Source of the DNA: Actinoallomurus oryzae
Lineage (GTDB): Bacteria > Actinomycetota > Actinomycetes > Streptosporangiales > Streptosporangiaceae
Length of the DNA stretch: 64,000 nt
Reading direction: 5' to 3'
Assembly (NCBI RefSeq): GCF_039541955.1
Contig: NZ_BAABHF010000050.1
Location: 62,001-126,000, forward strand
Shown in pieces: positions 44,749 through 56,082 of this stretch. The translations under genes were made by a program, and so were the position numbers. The notes below the pieces were generated by a model that worked only from the letters and a program-made list of their open reading frames with translations, did no database searches and was not told the DNA's origin. Position 1 is the stretch's first letter; every line of letters begins with the position of its first letter.

Positions 44749-45237
44749 TCAGTCGTCGTCGGAGCTTCTCGGCGGAGCGTAGCGCTGGAGGTAGAGCTGT
44801 TCGCCGAGCGTCTCCAGCAGCTCCAGCTCGGTCTCCAGGTAGTCGACGTGCTCCTCTTCGTCCTCGAGGATGCGTTCGAAGATGCGCGCCGAGGTGACGT
44901 CGCCCCGCGAGCGCATCAGCTCGATGCCGGGCCGCAGCCGTCCGATGGCCTCCATCTCGATGGCCAGGTCCGAGCGGATCTGCTCGGGCACCGTCTGGCC
45001 GATGCGCAGCGGGTTGATCCGCTGGTAGTTGGGCAGCGCCGACAGCATGAGCAGGCGGTCGGTGAGGGTCTCCGCGTGCCGCATCTCATCGAACGACTCG
45101 GCCCTGGTGTGCTCAGCCAGCGCGGTGTACCCCCAGTGCTCCTGCATCTTCGAGTGCAGGAAGTACTGGTTGATCGCCGTGAGCTCGGCCGTCAACTGCT
45201 CGTTGAGCAGGTTGATGACGTCGATGTCGCCTTCCAT
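44749..45237 (-). CDS. bfr: Bacterioferritin
   Basis: Iron-storage ferritin of 162 aa forming a 24-mer with intersubunit heme. With ATG 45237 the ferroxidase ligands fall at the classic positions: Glu18, Glu51, His54, Glu94, Glu127 and His130. The heme-binding Met52 is also present. This numbering supports the chosen start. The bacterioferritin-associated ferredoxin gene lies just upstream on the same strand (60 bases), so the pair handles iron storage and release. Confidence 0.95.
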   Translation of the reverse strand: MEGDIDVINLLNEQLTAELTAINQYFLHSKMQEHWGYTALAEHTRAESFDEMRHAETLTDRLLMLSALPNYQRINPLRIGQTVPEQIRSDLAIEMEAIGRLRPGIELMRSRGDVTSARIFERILEDEEEHVDYLETELELLETLGEQLYLQRYAPPRSSDDD

Positions 45238-45297
45238 GTCTCCCAATCGTGGCACGCGCACGGCAAAGCGCGGGCAATACCCCGCCATACGCGCTGA

Positions 45298-45492
45298 TCA
45301 GGCGGCCGCTTCGACGGCCTCCCCGGGCTCCGCCGGGGTCTCCCTGAGCATCGCGCAGATGCGGTTGACGCACGAGCCGCAGCCCGGCCGCATGCCGCAC
45401 GCCGCCCGGACCTCCTTGGCCGTACAGGCCCCGGCCGCCATGTGCTCGCGCACGACGTCCTCGGTGACGGCGTGGCAGACACAGACGTACAT
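45298..45492 (-). CDS. bfd: Bacterioferritin-associated [2Fe-2S] ferredoxin
   Basis: Length is 64 aa. Four cysteines, Cys4-x-Cys6 and Cys38-x2-Cys41, bind a [2Fe-2S] cluster as in BFD-like domains (VCVCHAVTEDVV and GMRPGCGSC). In other bacteria Bfd reduces the bacterioferritin core to mobilise iron under starvation. Consistently, an IdeR/DmdR-type iron box lies 30 bases upstream of the start, so the gene should be de-repressed when iron is low. GGAGG precedes the ATG. Confidence 0.93.
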   Translation of the reverse strand: MYVCVCHAVTEDVVREHMAAGACTAKEVRAACGMRPGCGSCVNRICAMLRETPAEPGEAVEAAA

Positions 45493-45521
45493 GGCGGGGG
45501 AACCTCCGGGGGACGAGGCGA

Positions 45522-45540
45522 TTAGGTAAGGCTCCCCTAA
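45522..45540 (-). promoter_or_regulatory. IdeR/DmdR iron box
   Basis: TTAGGTAAGGCTCCCCTAA closely matches the 19-bp IdeR/DmdR1 consensus (TTAGGTTAGGCTAACCTAA), with only three mismatches by my count. It is centred about 40 bases upstream of the bfd start and would overlap its promoter. Confidence 0.82.
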
Positions 45541-45623
45541 GCTAACGCACGGACCCGGGCTTTGGCCAATCTTCGCTGGTCAGATGCAATGTAGCGTGCG
45601 TCACAAAGCCTGTCCGCGCGACG

Positions 45624-45654
45624 CGGCCCCGCGCCGCGGGCGGACGCGGGGCCG
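45624..45654 (-). terminator. GC-rich hairpin terminator
   Basis: CGGCCCCGCG (45624-45633) pairs perfectly with CGCGGGGCCG (45645-45654) around an 11-base loop. It lies 15 bases downstream of the CU044_5270-like gene that ends at 45670. There is no U-tract, as is common in high-GC actinobacteria. Confidence 0.6.
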
Positions 45655-45669
45655 TCGAGCACATGGCGG

Positions 45670-46677
45670 TCAGTGGCCGGAAGGAGGGTTGGGGGCCTCG
45701 TTGGTCCAGCCGGCCTTCAGGTAGGTCGTCGCCCCGTACTTCCCATCCGCGGTGGTGCTTTCGGAGAGCAGCGTCGCGGTGGACGGGTCGATCAGGTACC
45801 GAGTGCCGTCGATCCTCAGCGCGTATCCCGTGCGTCCCTCTTCGTCCTTGGCTCTGCCGGCGTTCTTGACGAACGGTCGGCCGGCCAATGCCCGAAAGGC
45901 CGCCGCCCGGGTCTGGGGTGTCGCCGGCGCCTCGGCCAGCAGTTGGATGAGCAGGTCGGTGGTGAAGCCGTCGATGTCATACTGGCGCCAGTCGGGCGAG
46001 ACATGCCGGGCGACGCCGCTCGCCCACTTCACGATGCCTCTCGTGGTGGTGGGCAGCCCCTTGATCTCGGCGAGGGTGAACCGGCGATCGGACAGCTCGA
46101 AGGGGCGTGAGGACTTCTTCTTGTCCCGGTAGATGCTCGCCGGCCCGCTCGGCCCGCCGGTGCCGTCCAGGGTCAGCGTGCCCTGCCAGTAATAGCCGTC
46201 CTTGCCGTACCAGTCCTCGAGAATCTGCTTGTGGTCCACCTTGCCGACACGCACCTCCCGAAGCGTTCTGACGCGCCAGTAGGCGCCGTCGGTGGCCGGC
46301 CGCCGCTCCGCGCTGGTCGCGGCGGCCAGCAGCATCTGGCGCGTGGACATCGTCCTGCCACCGTTGATGGGGGTGGACGATGAGCCCGGCGCGGGCGGAG
46401 CCCCGGCCGGCCCGCTGTCGTGGCCGACGGCGACGAAGGTGACCGCGGCGGCCACGGCGACGGCCGTCAGGGCCGAGGCCAGGAAGACGGGCCATCGCTT
46501 CGGGGACCGGCGCGGGGCCTGCTCGGCCGACCGCAGATCTTGGTGGATCCGGCTCATCACGAACTCCTGGAGTCGTTGGTGACGGTCGCGCGGCAGGTCC
46601 CGCTCCACCGGCCCCGGCAAGAGCCGGGCCAGTTCGGCACGTTCGTTCGGGTCGGGCTGAGTCGAGGTGCCGTTCAT
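45670..46677 (-). CDS. CU044_5270-family-like membrane protein (intact sigma module)
   Basis: Length is 335 aa. A cytoplasmic N-terminus (about residues 1-70) is followed by one transmembrane helix (about 73-93) and an extracytoplasmic domain. That domain shares DWYGKDGYYWQG, FRALAGRPFVKNAGRAKDEE and TYLKAGWTNEAP with the paralogue at 43290. Its ATG overlaps the stop of an intact sigma factor (ATGA), and AGGAGA lies upstream. The coupling and topology suggest it controls that sigma factor. A direct anti-sigma role is inferred, since no zinc-binding anti-sigma motif is visible. Confidence 0.8.
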   Translation of the reverse strand: MNGTSTQPDPNERAELARLLPGPVERDLPRDRHQRLQEFVMSRIHQDLRSAEQAPRRSPKRWPVFLASALTAVAVAAAVTFVAVGHDSGPAGAPPAPGSSSTPINGGRTMSTRQMLLAAATSAERRPATDGAYWRVRTLREVRVGKVDHKQILEDWYGKDGYYWQGTLTLDGTGGPSGPASIYRDKKKSSRPFELSDRRFTLAEIKGLPTTTRGIVKWASGVARHVSPDWRQYDIDGFTTDLLIQLLAEAPATPQTRAAAFRALAGRPFVKNAGRAKDEEGRTGYALRIDGTRYLIDPSTATLLSESTTADGKYGATTYLKAGWTNEAPNPPSGH

Positions 46678-47309
46678 CGCGTGTTCTCCTGGGCGGACCG
46701 GACCGCGGTTCCGCGGTCGCCTTCTCCCTGTCCGTGGCCGGCGTGCGGTTCCCGATCTCCTTCGGGCGGCCGAAGTCTTCCGGCGGTGACGAGCTTGTCG
46801 AGCCTCCTGCGTGCTCTGGACAGCCGGGAACGCACCGTGCCGACCGGAACGCCGAGCGCTTCGGCGGCCTCGGCGTAGTCGAGCCCGGCCCACACGCACA
46901 GCGCGAGCACCTCACGCTCGGGCTTGCGCAGCGCCGCCATGGCCGTACGCACCAGGGCGAGCCGTTCGCGGTCATCGATGCGGGTGGTCACCTCGTCGGC
47001 GAAGTCCGGTGCCGCCTCCTGCTTCGGAAGTCGCGCCAGTGCGCCGTCATGCCGCCGGGCGGTGCGGCGAACGTTACGCGAGACGTTCGTGGCGATGCCG
47101 AGGAGCCAGGGGCGCAGCGACCCGCCGTCGGCACCGGCGTCGACCCTGTCACGCAGACGCCATGCCTCGAGGAAGGTCAGTGACACCACGTCCTCCGCCG
47201 TCGACCAGTTCCCCGTCAGCCGGAAGGCGTGGTTGTAAACCGAGCGAACATGTTCGTCGAACAGCTCTCGGAACGCATCCGGGTCCCCGGCGTTGACACG
47301 GGCACGCAT
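46674..47309 (-). CDS. RNA polymerase sigma-70 family (ECF) sigma factor
   Basis: Length is 211 aa. Region 2 (FRELFDEHVRSVYNHAFRLT, then AEDVVSLTFLEAWRLRDRV) occupies about residues 10-65. Region 4 (LDYAEAAEALGVPVGTVRSR, LSRARRRL) lies at about 135-170. A short hydrophilic tail follows. ATG 47309 is chosen because GGAG lies six bases upstream. It is translationally coupled to the membrane partner at 45670. The complete linker between regions 2 and 4 is the part missing from the pseudogene at 44245. Confidence 0.9.
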   Translation of the reverse strand: MRARVNAGDPDAFRELFDEHVRSVYNHAFRLTGNWSTAEDVVSLTFLEAWRLRDRVDAGADGGSLRPWLLGIATNVSRNVRRTARRHDGALARLPKQEAAPDFADEVTTRIDDRERLALVRTAMAALRKPEREVLALCVWAGLDYAEAAEALGVPVGTVRSRLSRARRRLDKLVTAGRLRPPEGDREPHAGHGQGEGDRGTAVRSAQENTR

Positions 47310-47473
47310 ACTCATCTCCACACACACCGCCTGTCCGCCCGCACCACCGAGTTCCTGTGGTCTATCTCACACGTGGTCGGTCGAGGAGCGGCCTCCGGAG
47401 TTCCGGAAGGAGCCACGAGCGTGTGCCCCCGGGCGGGGTTGAGTCGATCACCTGGGGGAAATGGACCGATGTG

Positions 47474-49547
<2,074 letters not shown>

Positions 49548-49555
<8 letters not shown>

Positions 49556-51830
49556 GGTGCCGACCGCGACGTACCGGCTGCAGCTCAGGAGGGGGTTCGG
49601 GTTCGCCGAGGCCGCCGAGCTGGCCGGCTATCTGGCCGCCCTCGGCGTCTCCCACGTGTACCTGTCGCCGATCCTCCAGGCCGCTCCGGGCTCCGCGCAC
49701 GGGTACGACGTCGTCGACCACTCCCGCCTCGCGGAGGACCTGGGCGGTGACGACGCGTTCCGCGAGATGGCCGCCCGCCTGCGCGAGCACGGCCTGGGCA
49801 TCGTGATCGACCTCGTGCCCAACCACATGGCGATCCCGGCGCCGGAGACGCTCAACCCGGCGTTCTGGGACGTGCTGCGCCACGGCCCGGACTCGCCGTA
49901 CGCGCGGTGGTTCGACATCGACTGGTCCGAAGGGGCGGTCGTGCTGCCGGTGCTCGGCTCGCCGGAGGACGAGCCCGAGAGCGACGGCGACGTCGTCCGC
50001 TACCACGACCACGTCTTCCCGCGCGGGGGCCGCTACCGCCTCGGGTACTGGCGCGACACCGAGCCGAACTACCGGCGCTTCTTCGACGTCTCCACGCTCA
50101 TCGGGCTGCGCCCGGAGGATCCGGAGGTCTTCGACCGTACGCACGCGCTGCCGCTGCGGCTGCTGCGCAGGGGGCTGGTCGACGGTCTGCGCATCGACCA
50201 CCCGGACGGCCTGGCCGACCCGCGCGGCTACCTGCGCCGGCTCTCCGGCCGCGCGAGGCCCGGCACCTGGATCGTCGCCGAGAAGATCCTCATCACCGAC
50301 GAACGGCTCCCCGAGGACTGGCCGTGCGCGGGCACCACCGGCTACGACGCCCTCGGCATGGTCGGCGGGCTGTTCCAGGACCCGGCGGGCGAGGGGCCGC
50401 TGACCGAGGCGTACACCGCCCTCACCGGCGGCCCCGGCGACTTCGAGACGGTCGAGAGGGAGGCCCGCCGGTACGCGGCCGAGCGCCTGCTCGTGCCCGA
50501 GGTCGACCGGCTCGCCGGCCTGCTCGCCGAGATCCTGCCCGGCGACGACCCGGCGGCGCTGCGCCGGGCGCTCGTCGAGCTGCTCGTCGCGATGCCCGTC
50601 TACCGCACGTACGTGGTGCCGGGCGAGGAGCCGTCAGCGCGCGACCTGGAGATCGTCGCCCAGGCCGCCGCCGGGGCGCGCGCCGCGCTGCCGGACGGCG
50701 AGCTGCTCGACCGGGTGGTCCCGCTGCTGCTCGGGCTGGCGGGCCGCGACGCGCTGCGTGACGAGTTCGTCGTCCGGTTCCAGCAGACGTCCGCGCCGAT
50801 GATGGCCAAGGGCGTGGAGGACACGGCGTTCTACCGCTGGTCCCGGCTCGCGGCGCTGAACGAGGTCGGCGGCGACCCCGTGCGGTTCTCGGTGCCGCCC
50901 GAGGAGTTCCACGCGTACTGCGCGGAGGTCGCGGAGCAGCGGCCCGGCACGATGACCACGTTGTCGACGCATGACACGAAGCGGCAGGAGGACGTACGCG
51001 CGCGGCTGGCCGTGCTCAGCGAGCTGCCCGGCGACTGGGCCGAGGCGGTCGGGCGGTGGCGCGCCCGGGCGCCCGACAGCCCCCTCGACCCCGACCTGGA
51101 CTACCTGATGTGGCAGACGATCGTGGGGGCGTGGCCGCTGTCCGGGCAGCGGCTCAAGGAGTACCTGACCAAGGCCTCGCGGGAGGCCAAGACGCGTACG
51201 GCCTGGGTCGACGGCGACCCCGCGTACGAGGAGGCGGTGCTCGCCCACGTGGACGCCGTCCTCGCCGACCCGGAGCTCGCCGACGACATCGAGGGGTTCG
51301 TGGCGCTGCTCGCACCGTACGCGCGGGCGAACTCTCTGTCCCAGAAGCTCGTGCAGCTCACCATGCCGGGCGTGCCCGACGTGTACCAGGGCTGCGAACT
51401 CGCCGGGCTGTCGCTGGTCGACCCGGACAACCGGCGTCCGGTGGACTACGTGCGCCGCCGCGAACTGCTCGCCGACCTGGACGCCGGGACGGTGCCGGCC
51501 GACCTCGGCGGGGAGAAGCTGCTCGTCACCTCGCGCGCCCTGCGGCTGCGGGACGAGCACCCCGAGTGGTTCTCCGGCGGCCACGAACCGCTCGCCGCCC
51601 AGGGGCCGGCGGCCGAGCACGCCGTGGCGTTCCGCCGCGGCGGCGCCACCACGGTGGTGACCCGGCTGCCCGCCGGCCTCGACGCCCGCGGCGGCTGGGA
51701 CGACACGCATCTGCCGCTGCCCGGCGGTCCCTGGCGCGACCTGCTCACCGGCCAGTCGTACGTCTCGCCGGCGCCGCTCACGGGCCTGCTCGGCATGCTC
51801 CCCGTCGCACTCCTGGTCGAGGCCGGATGA
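49548..51830 (+). CDS. treY: Maltooligosyl trehalose synthase
   Basis: GH13 family 26-type enzyme of 760 aa that isomerises the reducing-end alpha-1,4 link to alpha-1,1. Motifs are TYRLQLRRGFGFAEAAEL at the start, VIDLVPNHMA, DGLRIDHPDGLADP (nucleophile), IVAEKIL (acid/base Glu) and STHDTKRQEDVRARL. The GTG start overlaps the glgX stop, and the stop overlaps treZ by four bases. It acts on GlgX-released maltodextrins. Confidence 0.96.
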
Positions 51831-53530
51831 GGTACGAGGTGTGGGCGCCGGACGCCGTGAACGTCGAGGTGGAGACCGGTGGCCGCCGCCACGCCATGGC
51901 CCCCTCGCCCGTACGGCGGGGCTGGTGGACCGCCGAGGCCGAGGGCGAGGACTACGGGTTCGTGATCGACGGGAGAGGGCCTTTTCCCGACCCGCGGTCG
52001 CGGTGGCAGCCGGACGGGGTGCACGGCCTGAGCCGGGTCTACGACCACGGCGCGTTCGCCTGGACCGACGGCGCGTGGCGTGGGCGACCGCTCGCCGGCG
52101 GCATCCTGTACGAGCTGCACGTCGGAACCTTCACGCGGGACGGCACGTTCGACGCCGCCGTCGAGCGCCTGGACCACCTGGTCGCGCTGGGTGTCGACGC
52201 CGTGGAGCTGATGCCGGTCGCGGCCTTCCCGGGCCGGCACGGCTGGGGGTACGACGGCGTGCACCTGTGGGCCGTGCACGACCCGTACGGCGGGCCGGAC
52301 GGGCTCAAGCGCTTCGTCGACGCCTGCCACCGGCGCGGGCTGGCGGTCGTCCTCGACGTCGTCTACAACCACCTCGGGCCCAGCGGCAACTACCTGGGCG
52401 AGTACGGGCCGTACTTCACCGAGGCCCACCGGACGCCCTGGGGCCCGGCGGTCAACCTCGACCGGCCGGGGTCCGACGAGGTGCGCGCGTTCATCGTGGA
52501 GAACGCCCTGATGTGGCTGCGCGACTACCACCTGGACGGGCTGCGGCTCGACGCCGTGCACGCGTTGAGCGACGAACGGGCGCTGCACATCCTGGAGGAG
52601 CTGGCCGTCGCGGTGGACGCGCTGCGGGCCCCGACGGGCCGGGAGCTGTTCGTCGTCGCGGAGTCCGACCTGGGCGACCCGCGGCTGGTCACCTCGCGCG
52701 AGGCCGGCGGGTACGGCCTGGACGCCCAGTGGAACGACGACTTCCACCACGCCCTGCACGCGGCGCTCACCGGCGAGCGGCAGGGCTACTACTGCGACTT
52801 CGGCTCGATGGGCGCCCTGGCCAAGACGCTGCGGGGGGCGTTCTTCCACGACGGCACGTGGTCGACCTTCCGCGGCCGCTCGCACGGCCGTCCGGTGGAC
52901 CGGCTGCGCACCCCCGGCCACCGGTTCGCCGCGTTCCTGCAGAACCACGACCAGGTCGGCAACCGCGCCACCGGCGACCGGATCTCCGCGACGCTGTCGC
53001 CGGACCTGCTCAAGGTCGGCGCCGGGCTGCTCCTCACCTCGCCGTTCACGCCGATGCTGTTCATGGGGGAGGAATGGGGCGCCACCACGCCGTGGCGTTT
53101 CTTCACCGACCACCAGGAGCCGGACCTGGCCCGCGCGGTGAGCGAGGGGCGGCGGCGCGAGTTCGCCACGCACGGGTGGGCGTCGGAGGACGTGCCCGAC
53201 CCGCAGGACCCCGAGACGTACCGCCGGTCCGTACTCGACTGGACGGAGCCGTCGCGGGGCGGGCACCGCGAGCTGCTGGACTGGTACCGGGACCTGATCG
53301 CGCTGCGCCGCTCCTGCCCGGAGCTGACCGACGCACGGCTGACCGAGGTCGAGGTGGAACACGACGAGTCGTGGATCGTCGTCTACCGGGGCTCGGTGCG
53401 GGTCGCCGCCAACCTGGGCGGAGATCCCGTACGGCTGCCGGACGGCGCGCTGCTCCTCGCCTCCGCGCCCGGCGTACGCCCCGGCGGCGAGCTGCCCGGC
53501 GAGTCCCTCGCGATCCTGCGCATGGAGTGA
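51827..53530 (+). CDS. treZ: Maltooligosyl trehalose trehalohydrolase
   Basis: GH13 enzyme of 567 aa that releases trehalose from maltooligosyl trehalose. It has a short N-terminal beta domain (RYEVWAPDAVNVEVETGG) and catalytic motifs LDVVYNHLGPSGNYL, DGLRLDAVHAL (nucleophile Asp) and VVAESDLGD (acid Glu). FLQNHDQVGNRATGDR completes the set. ATGA overlaps with treY. Together glgX-treY-treZ form the complete glycogen-to-trehalose route used in osmotic and spore physiology. Confidence 0.96.
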   Translation: MRYEVWAPDAVNVEVETGGRRHAMAPSPVRRGWWTAEAEGEDYGFVIDGRGPFPDPRSRWQPDGVHGLSRVYDHGAFAWTDGAWRGRPLAGGILYELHVGTFTRDGTFDAAVERLDHLVALGVDAVELMPVAAFPGRHGWGYDGVHLWAVHDPYGGPDGLKRFVDACHRRGLAVVLDVVYNHLGPSGNYLGEYGPYFTEAHRTPWGPAVNLDRPGSDEVRAFIVENALMWLRDYHLDGLRLDAVHALSDERALHILEELAVAVDALRAPTGRELFVVAESDLGDPRLVTSREAGGYGLDAQWNDDFHHALHAALTGERQGYYCDFGSMGALAKTLRGAFFHDGTWSTFRGRSHGRPVDRLRTPGHRFAAFLQNHDQVGNRATGDRISATLSPDLLKVGAGLLLTSPFTPMLFMGEEWGATTPWRFFTDHQEPDLARAVSEGRRREFATHGWASEDVPDPQDPETYRRSVLDWTEPSRGGHRELLDWYRDLIALRRSCPELTDARLTEVEVEHDESWIVVYRGSVRVAANLGGDPVRLPDGALLLASAPGVRPGGELPGESLAILRME

Positions 53531-53692
53531 GCCGGCGGGCGACCTCGGCCCGCGGCGCGCACGTCATCCGGCCGGAGCCGCCGCATCGCTACGAATGATC
53601 ACGCACTGGTAAAAGATCAACAGCCGGGTAACCGGACACTCCGCCATGGACGTCTCTTGTAGCGCATCAAGTCACGTAACAGGAGATATCCG

Positions 53693-54163
53693 TTGTCCAG
53701 TGAGAATGCGGGGCGTTCTTTGACGGCCCGTTCCCTGATCCGGTCACTCGCCGTCGTCGCGGCCTTCACCGCCGCCCTGACCGGACTCGCGGGGTGCGGA
53801 GGCGGGCGCGCCCCGGCCGGCGCCTCGCCGGGCGAGGTTCCGGCCGAGGACGCCCCGGCTGCGGCCGTCGCCGGTGCGGCCCAGCCCTGGTGCGGCGACA
53901 CCGAGTGGCTGCCCCCGGCCGCCGGAATGTACGTGTCGGTCTACCGGAAGAAGCGGCGCCCGATCACGGCGGCCACGATCGACGCCGACCTGGCCGACGG
54001 GGGCAGGCTGTGGAAGGCCTACCGCCGGCTGGCCGACGAGGGAACCCTGCCGGCGGACACGCGCGAGGTGCGGGAGTTCCTCGTGTCGGTCGCCGCCGCC
54101 GAGAAGGCCGGCACCGACCCGGAGGGCTACGCCCGCCACATCGTCGCCACCTGCGAGAGCTGA
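53693..54163 (+). CDS. Small predicted lipoprotein
   Basis: Length is 156 aa. Signal peptide II: basic n-region, hydrophobic LAVVAAFTAALTG and lipobox LAGC with Cys35. An Ala/Pro/Gly-rich linker follows, then a compact domain (about residues 65-156) with two cysteines (WCGDTEW and the penultimate region VATCES) that could form a disulfide. The TTG start has AGGAGA seven bases upstream. Family not recognised. It lies alone between treZ and an unassigned gene. Confidence 0.7.
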   Translation: MSSENAGRSLTARSLIRSLAVVAAFTAALTGLAGCGGGRAPAGASPGEVPAEDAPAAAVAGAAQPWCGDTEWLPPAAGMYVSVYRKKRRPITAATIDADLADGGRLWKAYRRLADEGTLPADTREVREFLVSVAAAEKAGTDPEGYARHIVATCES

Positions 54164-54542
54164 TGAACGACGTCTCGAATCGGCACACCACCTGGTCGTG
54201 GCGACCCGTCCTGGAACCGGGAGTTCTCAGAAGCGTGTCTCGGCTCTCGCCCTCACGTCCGTCCTGCTGAGCCGGATCGCCCCGCCCGGGTCACGTCCGC
54301 GCCCGACCGCCTCACCGGCCGCGACGGCCGCGCCGACGCCCGTGGCGGCCGGGACGGTCCACCGCCACCTTGCCCGGCCGACGCGCTGCGGCCATGCCGA
54401 GCGCGGCGACCGCCACAAGCTCGGTCCCTTTCAGGGCCGAACAGTTGACATCTTTCTGAAGTGAATGGCGGCCGGTGTGGGCGATCGGTAGGTGTGGGGA
54501 GACGCCTGACAGGAGTCGCGACCGCGCGGTCGAGCGGAGGGG
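54164..54542. other. Gene-free stretch (379 bases)
   Basis: A plus-strand frame stays open to 54464 with Pro/Ala-rich content, but it has no start with a ribosome-binding site. A perfect TTGACA lies at 54445-54450 without a matching -10 box. The last 100 bases presumably hold the promoter of the gene at 54543. I see nothing else supportable. Confidence 0.4.
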
Positions 54543-55655
54543 ATGCGGGTGGTGTCTTCCCAGCTGAGTGTTGACCACGGCTCAGTACGAGACGGGGTCG
54601 TGTCCATGGACGAGGTGGCCGGCCGGCTCCACTCCCTGCGCGAGCTGGTGGACCGGACGCATCTCCCGCATCTCGCCTTCGGGGTGGTCGGCGAGGGCGC
54701 CCGGCACAATTACGCGACCTCTCTCCAGGACGAGCTGGCCAACCTGGACACCGGCATCGAGAAGGCGCAGACCTACGCCGACGACCTCCTCAAGTCCGCG
54801 GACCGCTACCGGGGTGTGGAGGACGCCAACGTCAGGGCCGTGCTCCACGACATCCGCTGGATCACCGAACCCGGCGAAGGCTCCGTACCGCCCCGGCCGT
54901 CATCGGTCCCCGCCGCGACGACGCCCCTGCCGCGGATCGGATCCTCGGCGGACCTGATGGCCGTGCCGGCCGTCGCGGCGCTGGCGGGTTCCGGCGCGGC
55001 GGCGGTCGCCGCACTCGGCATGGCGACTGCGGCGAACCTCAGGGCATGCGCCGGAATGTCGGCCCTGACCATCGGGACGGCGATCACCTGGGCGACCGTG
55101 GTCTGGTCCGACGACGGGTCCATCGACCGCGCCCTGCGGAACTGGGACCAGGTGGCCAGGGAGGCGCGCGCGCTTTTCGGCTCCGACGTGAAGGGGGTCC
55201 GCGCGGCGCTCCAGACGGCCTGGCAGGGCGCCGCGGCGTCGTCCGCGGACACCAGGCTCCTGGAGTTCGTCGTCGCGGGAATGGCGCTGGCCGACCGGGC
55301 CGAGCGCCGGGTGACCACACTGCGCCAGATGATCGGCCAGCTCATCTGGATCCACCGGATCGCTTTCGTGATCTCCACGCTCATGGTCGCGGCGACCATC
55401 GCCGCGACCTGGTCGGCCGGTCTGTCGCTCACGGTGGTCGCGACGTACGCCCAGACGCTGATCTGGGTGGTCGCCGCCATCGAGGGGCTGTTCCTGTCCT
55501 TCGGCATGATCGCCATGTGGGGGGATTCCGAAGACGGCTTCGCCCTGAAGGGCGCCGACAGCGGCTCCGCCGCCGAGGCGGAGTCGGTACTGACTCCGCC
55601 CGGGTCCGCCAGGTCCCGCCGAGACCGCAAGGCGCCGCCACCTTTCAGTTTCTGA
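54543..55655 (+). CDS. Type VII substrate-like membrane protein (EspC-like N-terminus, WxG-type helical hairpin)
   Basis: Length is 370 aa. Residues 1-100 look like the EspC/type VII secretion-target helical fold: a VSSQLSVDHGSVRDGV start, a central FGVVGEGARHNYATSLQDEL, and a long helix ending ADDLLKSADRYRGVEDAN. After a Pro-rich linker come hydrophobic segments (about 140-190). A second helical hairpin has AWQG at about residue 227, in the manner of WXG100 proteins. Two to three transmembrane helices follow (about 270-325), then a basic tail. GGAGG lies only two bases before ATG 54543, so GTG 54549 may be the real start. No other type VII core gene is adjacent. Confidence 0.65.
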   Translation: MRVVSSQLSVDHGSVRDGVVSMDEVAGRLHSLRELVDRTHLPHLAFGVVGEGARHNYATSLQDELANLDTGIEKAQTYADDLLKSADRYRGVEDANVRAVLHDIRWITEPGEGSVPPRPSSVPAATTPLPRIGSSADLMAVPAVAALAGSGAAAVAALGMATAANLRACAGMSALTIGTAITWATVVWSDDGSIDRALRNWDQVAREARALFGSDVKGVRAALQTAWQGAAASSADTRLLEFVVAGMALADRAERRVTTLRQMIGQLIWIHRIAFVISTLMVAATIAATWSAGLSLTVVATYAQTLIWVVAAIEGLFLSFGMIAMWGDSEDGFALKGADSGSAAEAESVLTPPGSARSRRDRKAPPPFSF

Positions 55656-55824
55656 GCGTCTCCCCGGGTACGCCCTGCCGCGTGCAGTAGCTGTGTCTGA
55701 AATGTGGCATTTATAGGTTTGTAGCCGTTTTTCCGGTTAGCCCCTGGTAGCCTCACGGTTCGCGTGCGCCGTGCCGTGACGCGGGCCCGCCCTCCGCTCC
55801 TGCCGGATCCCCTGAGGAGAGACC

Positions 55825-56013
55825 GTGCCCAACGGGTTGTTCGAGGTCCCCGTCGTCATGCTGGCGCGAAGCGCGGTCCTCACCGCCGATCTCCGGCCGG
55901 TCGTCGGCGTCATCGCCGCCGTGCTGGCCGCCATCCTGGCGGGCTACGCGAGCTGGCACGTCACGGACCGGATCGTGTCCAGGGGGAACCGTACCGACCG
56001 GGACGGGTTCTGA
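55825..56013 (+). CDS. Small single-helix membrane protein
   Basis: Length is 62 aa. One hydrophobic helix (PVVGVIAAVLAAILAGYASW, about residues 25-44) is flanked by a short N-terminus and a charged C-terminus. The GTG start has GAGGAGAG four to five bases upstream. The preceding 170 bases are unusually AT-rich around 55690-55735, consistent with a promoter. No family recognised. Confidence 0.45.
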   Translation: MPNGLFEVPVVMLARSAVLTADLRPVVGVIAAVLAAILAGYASWHVTDRIVSRGNRTDRDGF

Positions 56014-56082
56014 AGCCATCCGGGCATACGTCGCCCCTCGGTCCGGTCGTCGTTCCGAGGGGCGGCAGTGCAGGTCACCGGG

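Noticed and set aside
54445..54450. Perfect TTGACA
   Set aside because: No TANNNT box at 15-20 bases downstream, so it is not called as a promoter.
54200..54464. Plus-strand open frame rich in Pro and Ala upstream of the EspC-like gene
   Set aside because: No start codon with a ribosome-binding site, no motif and no coupling to neighbours.
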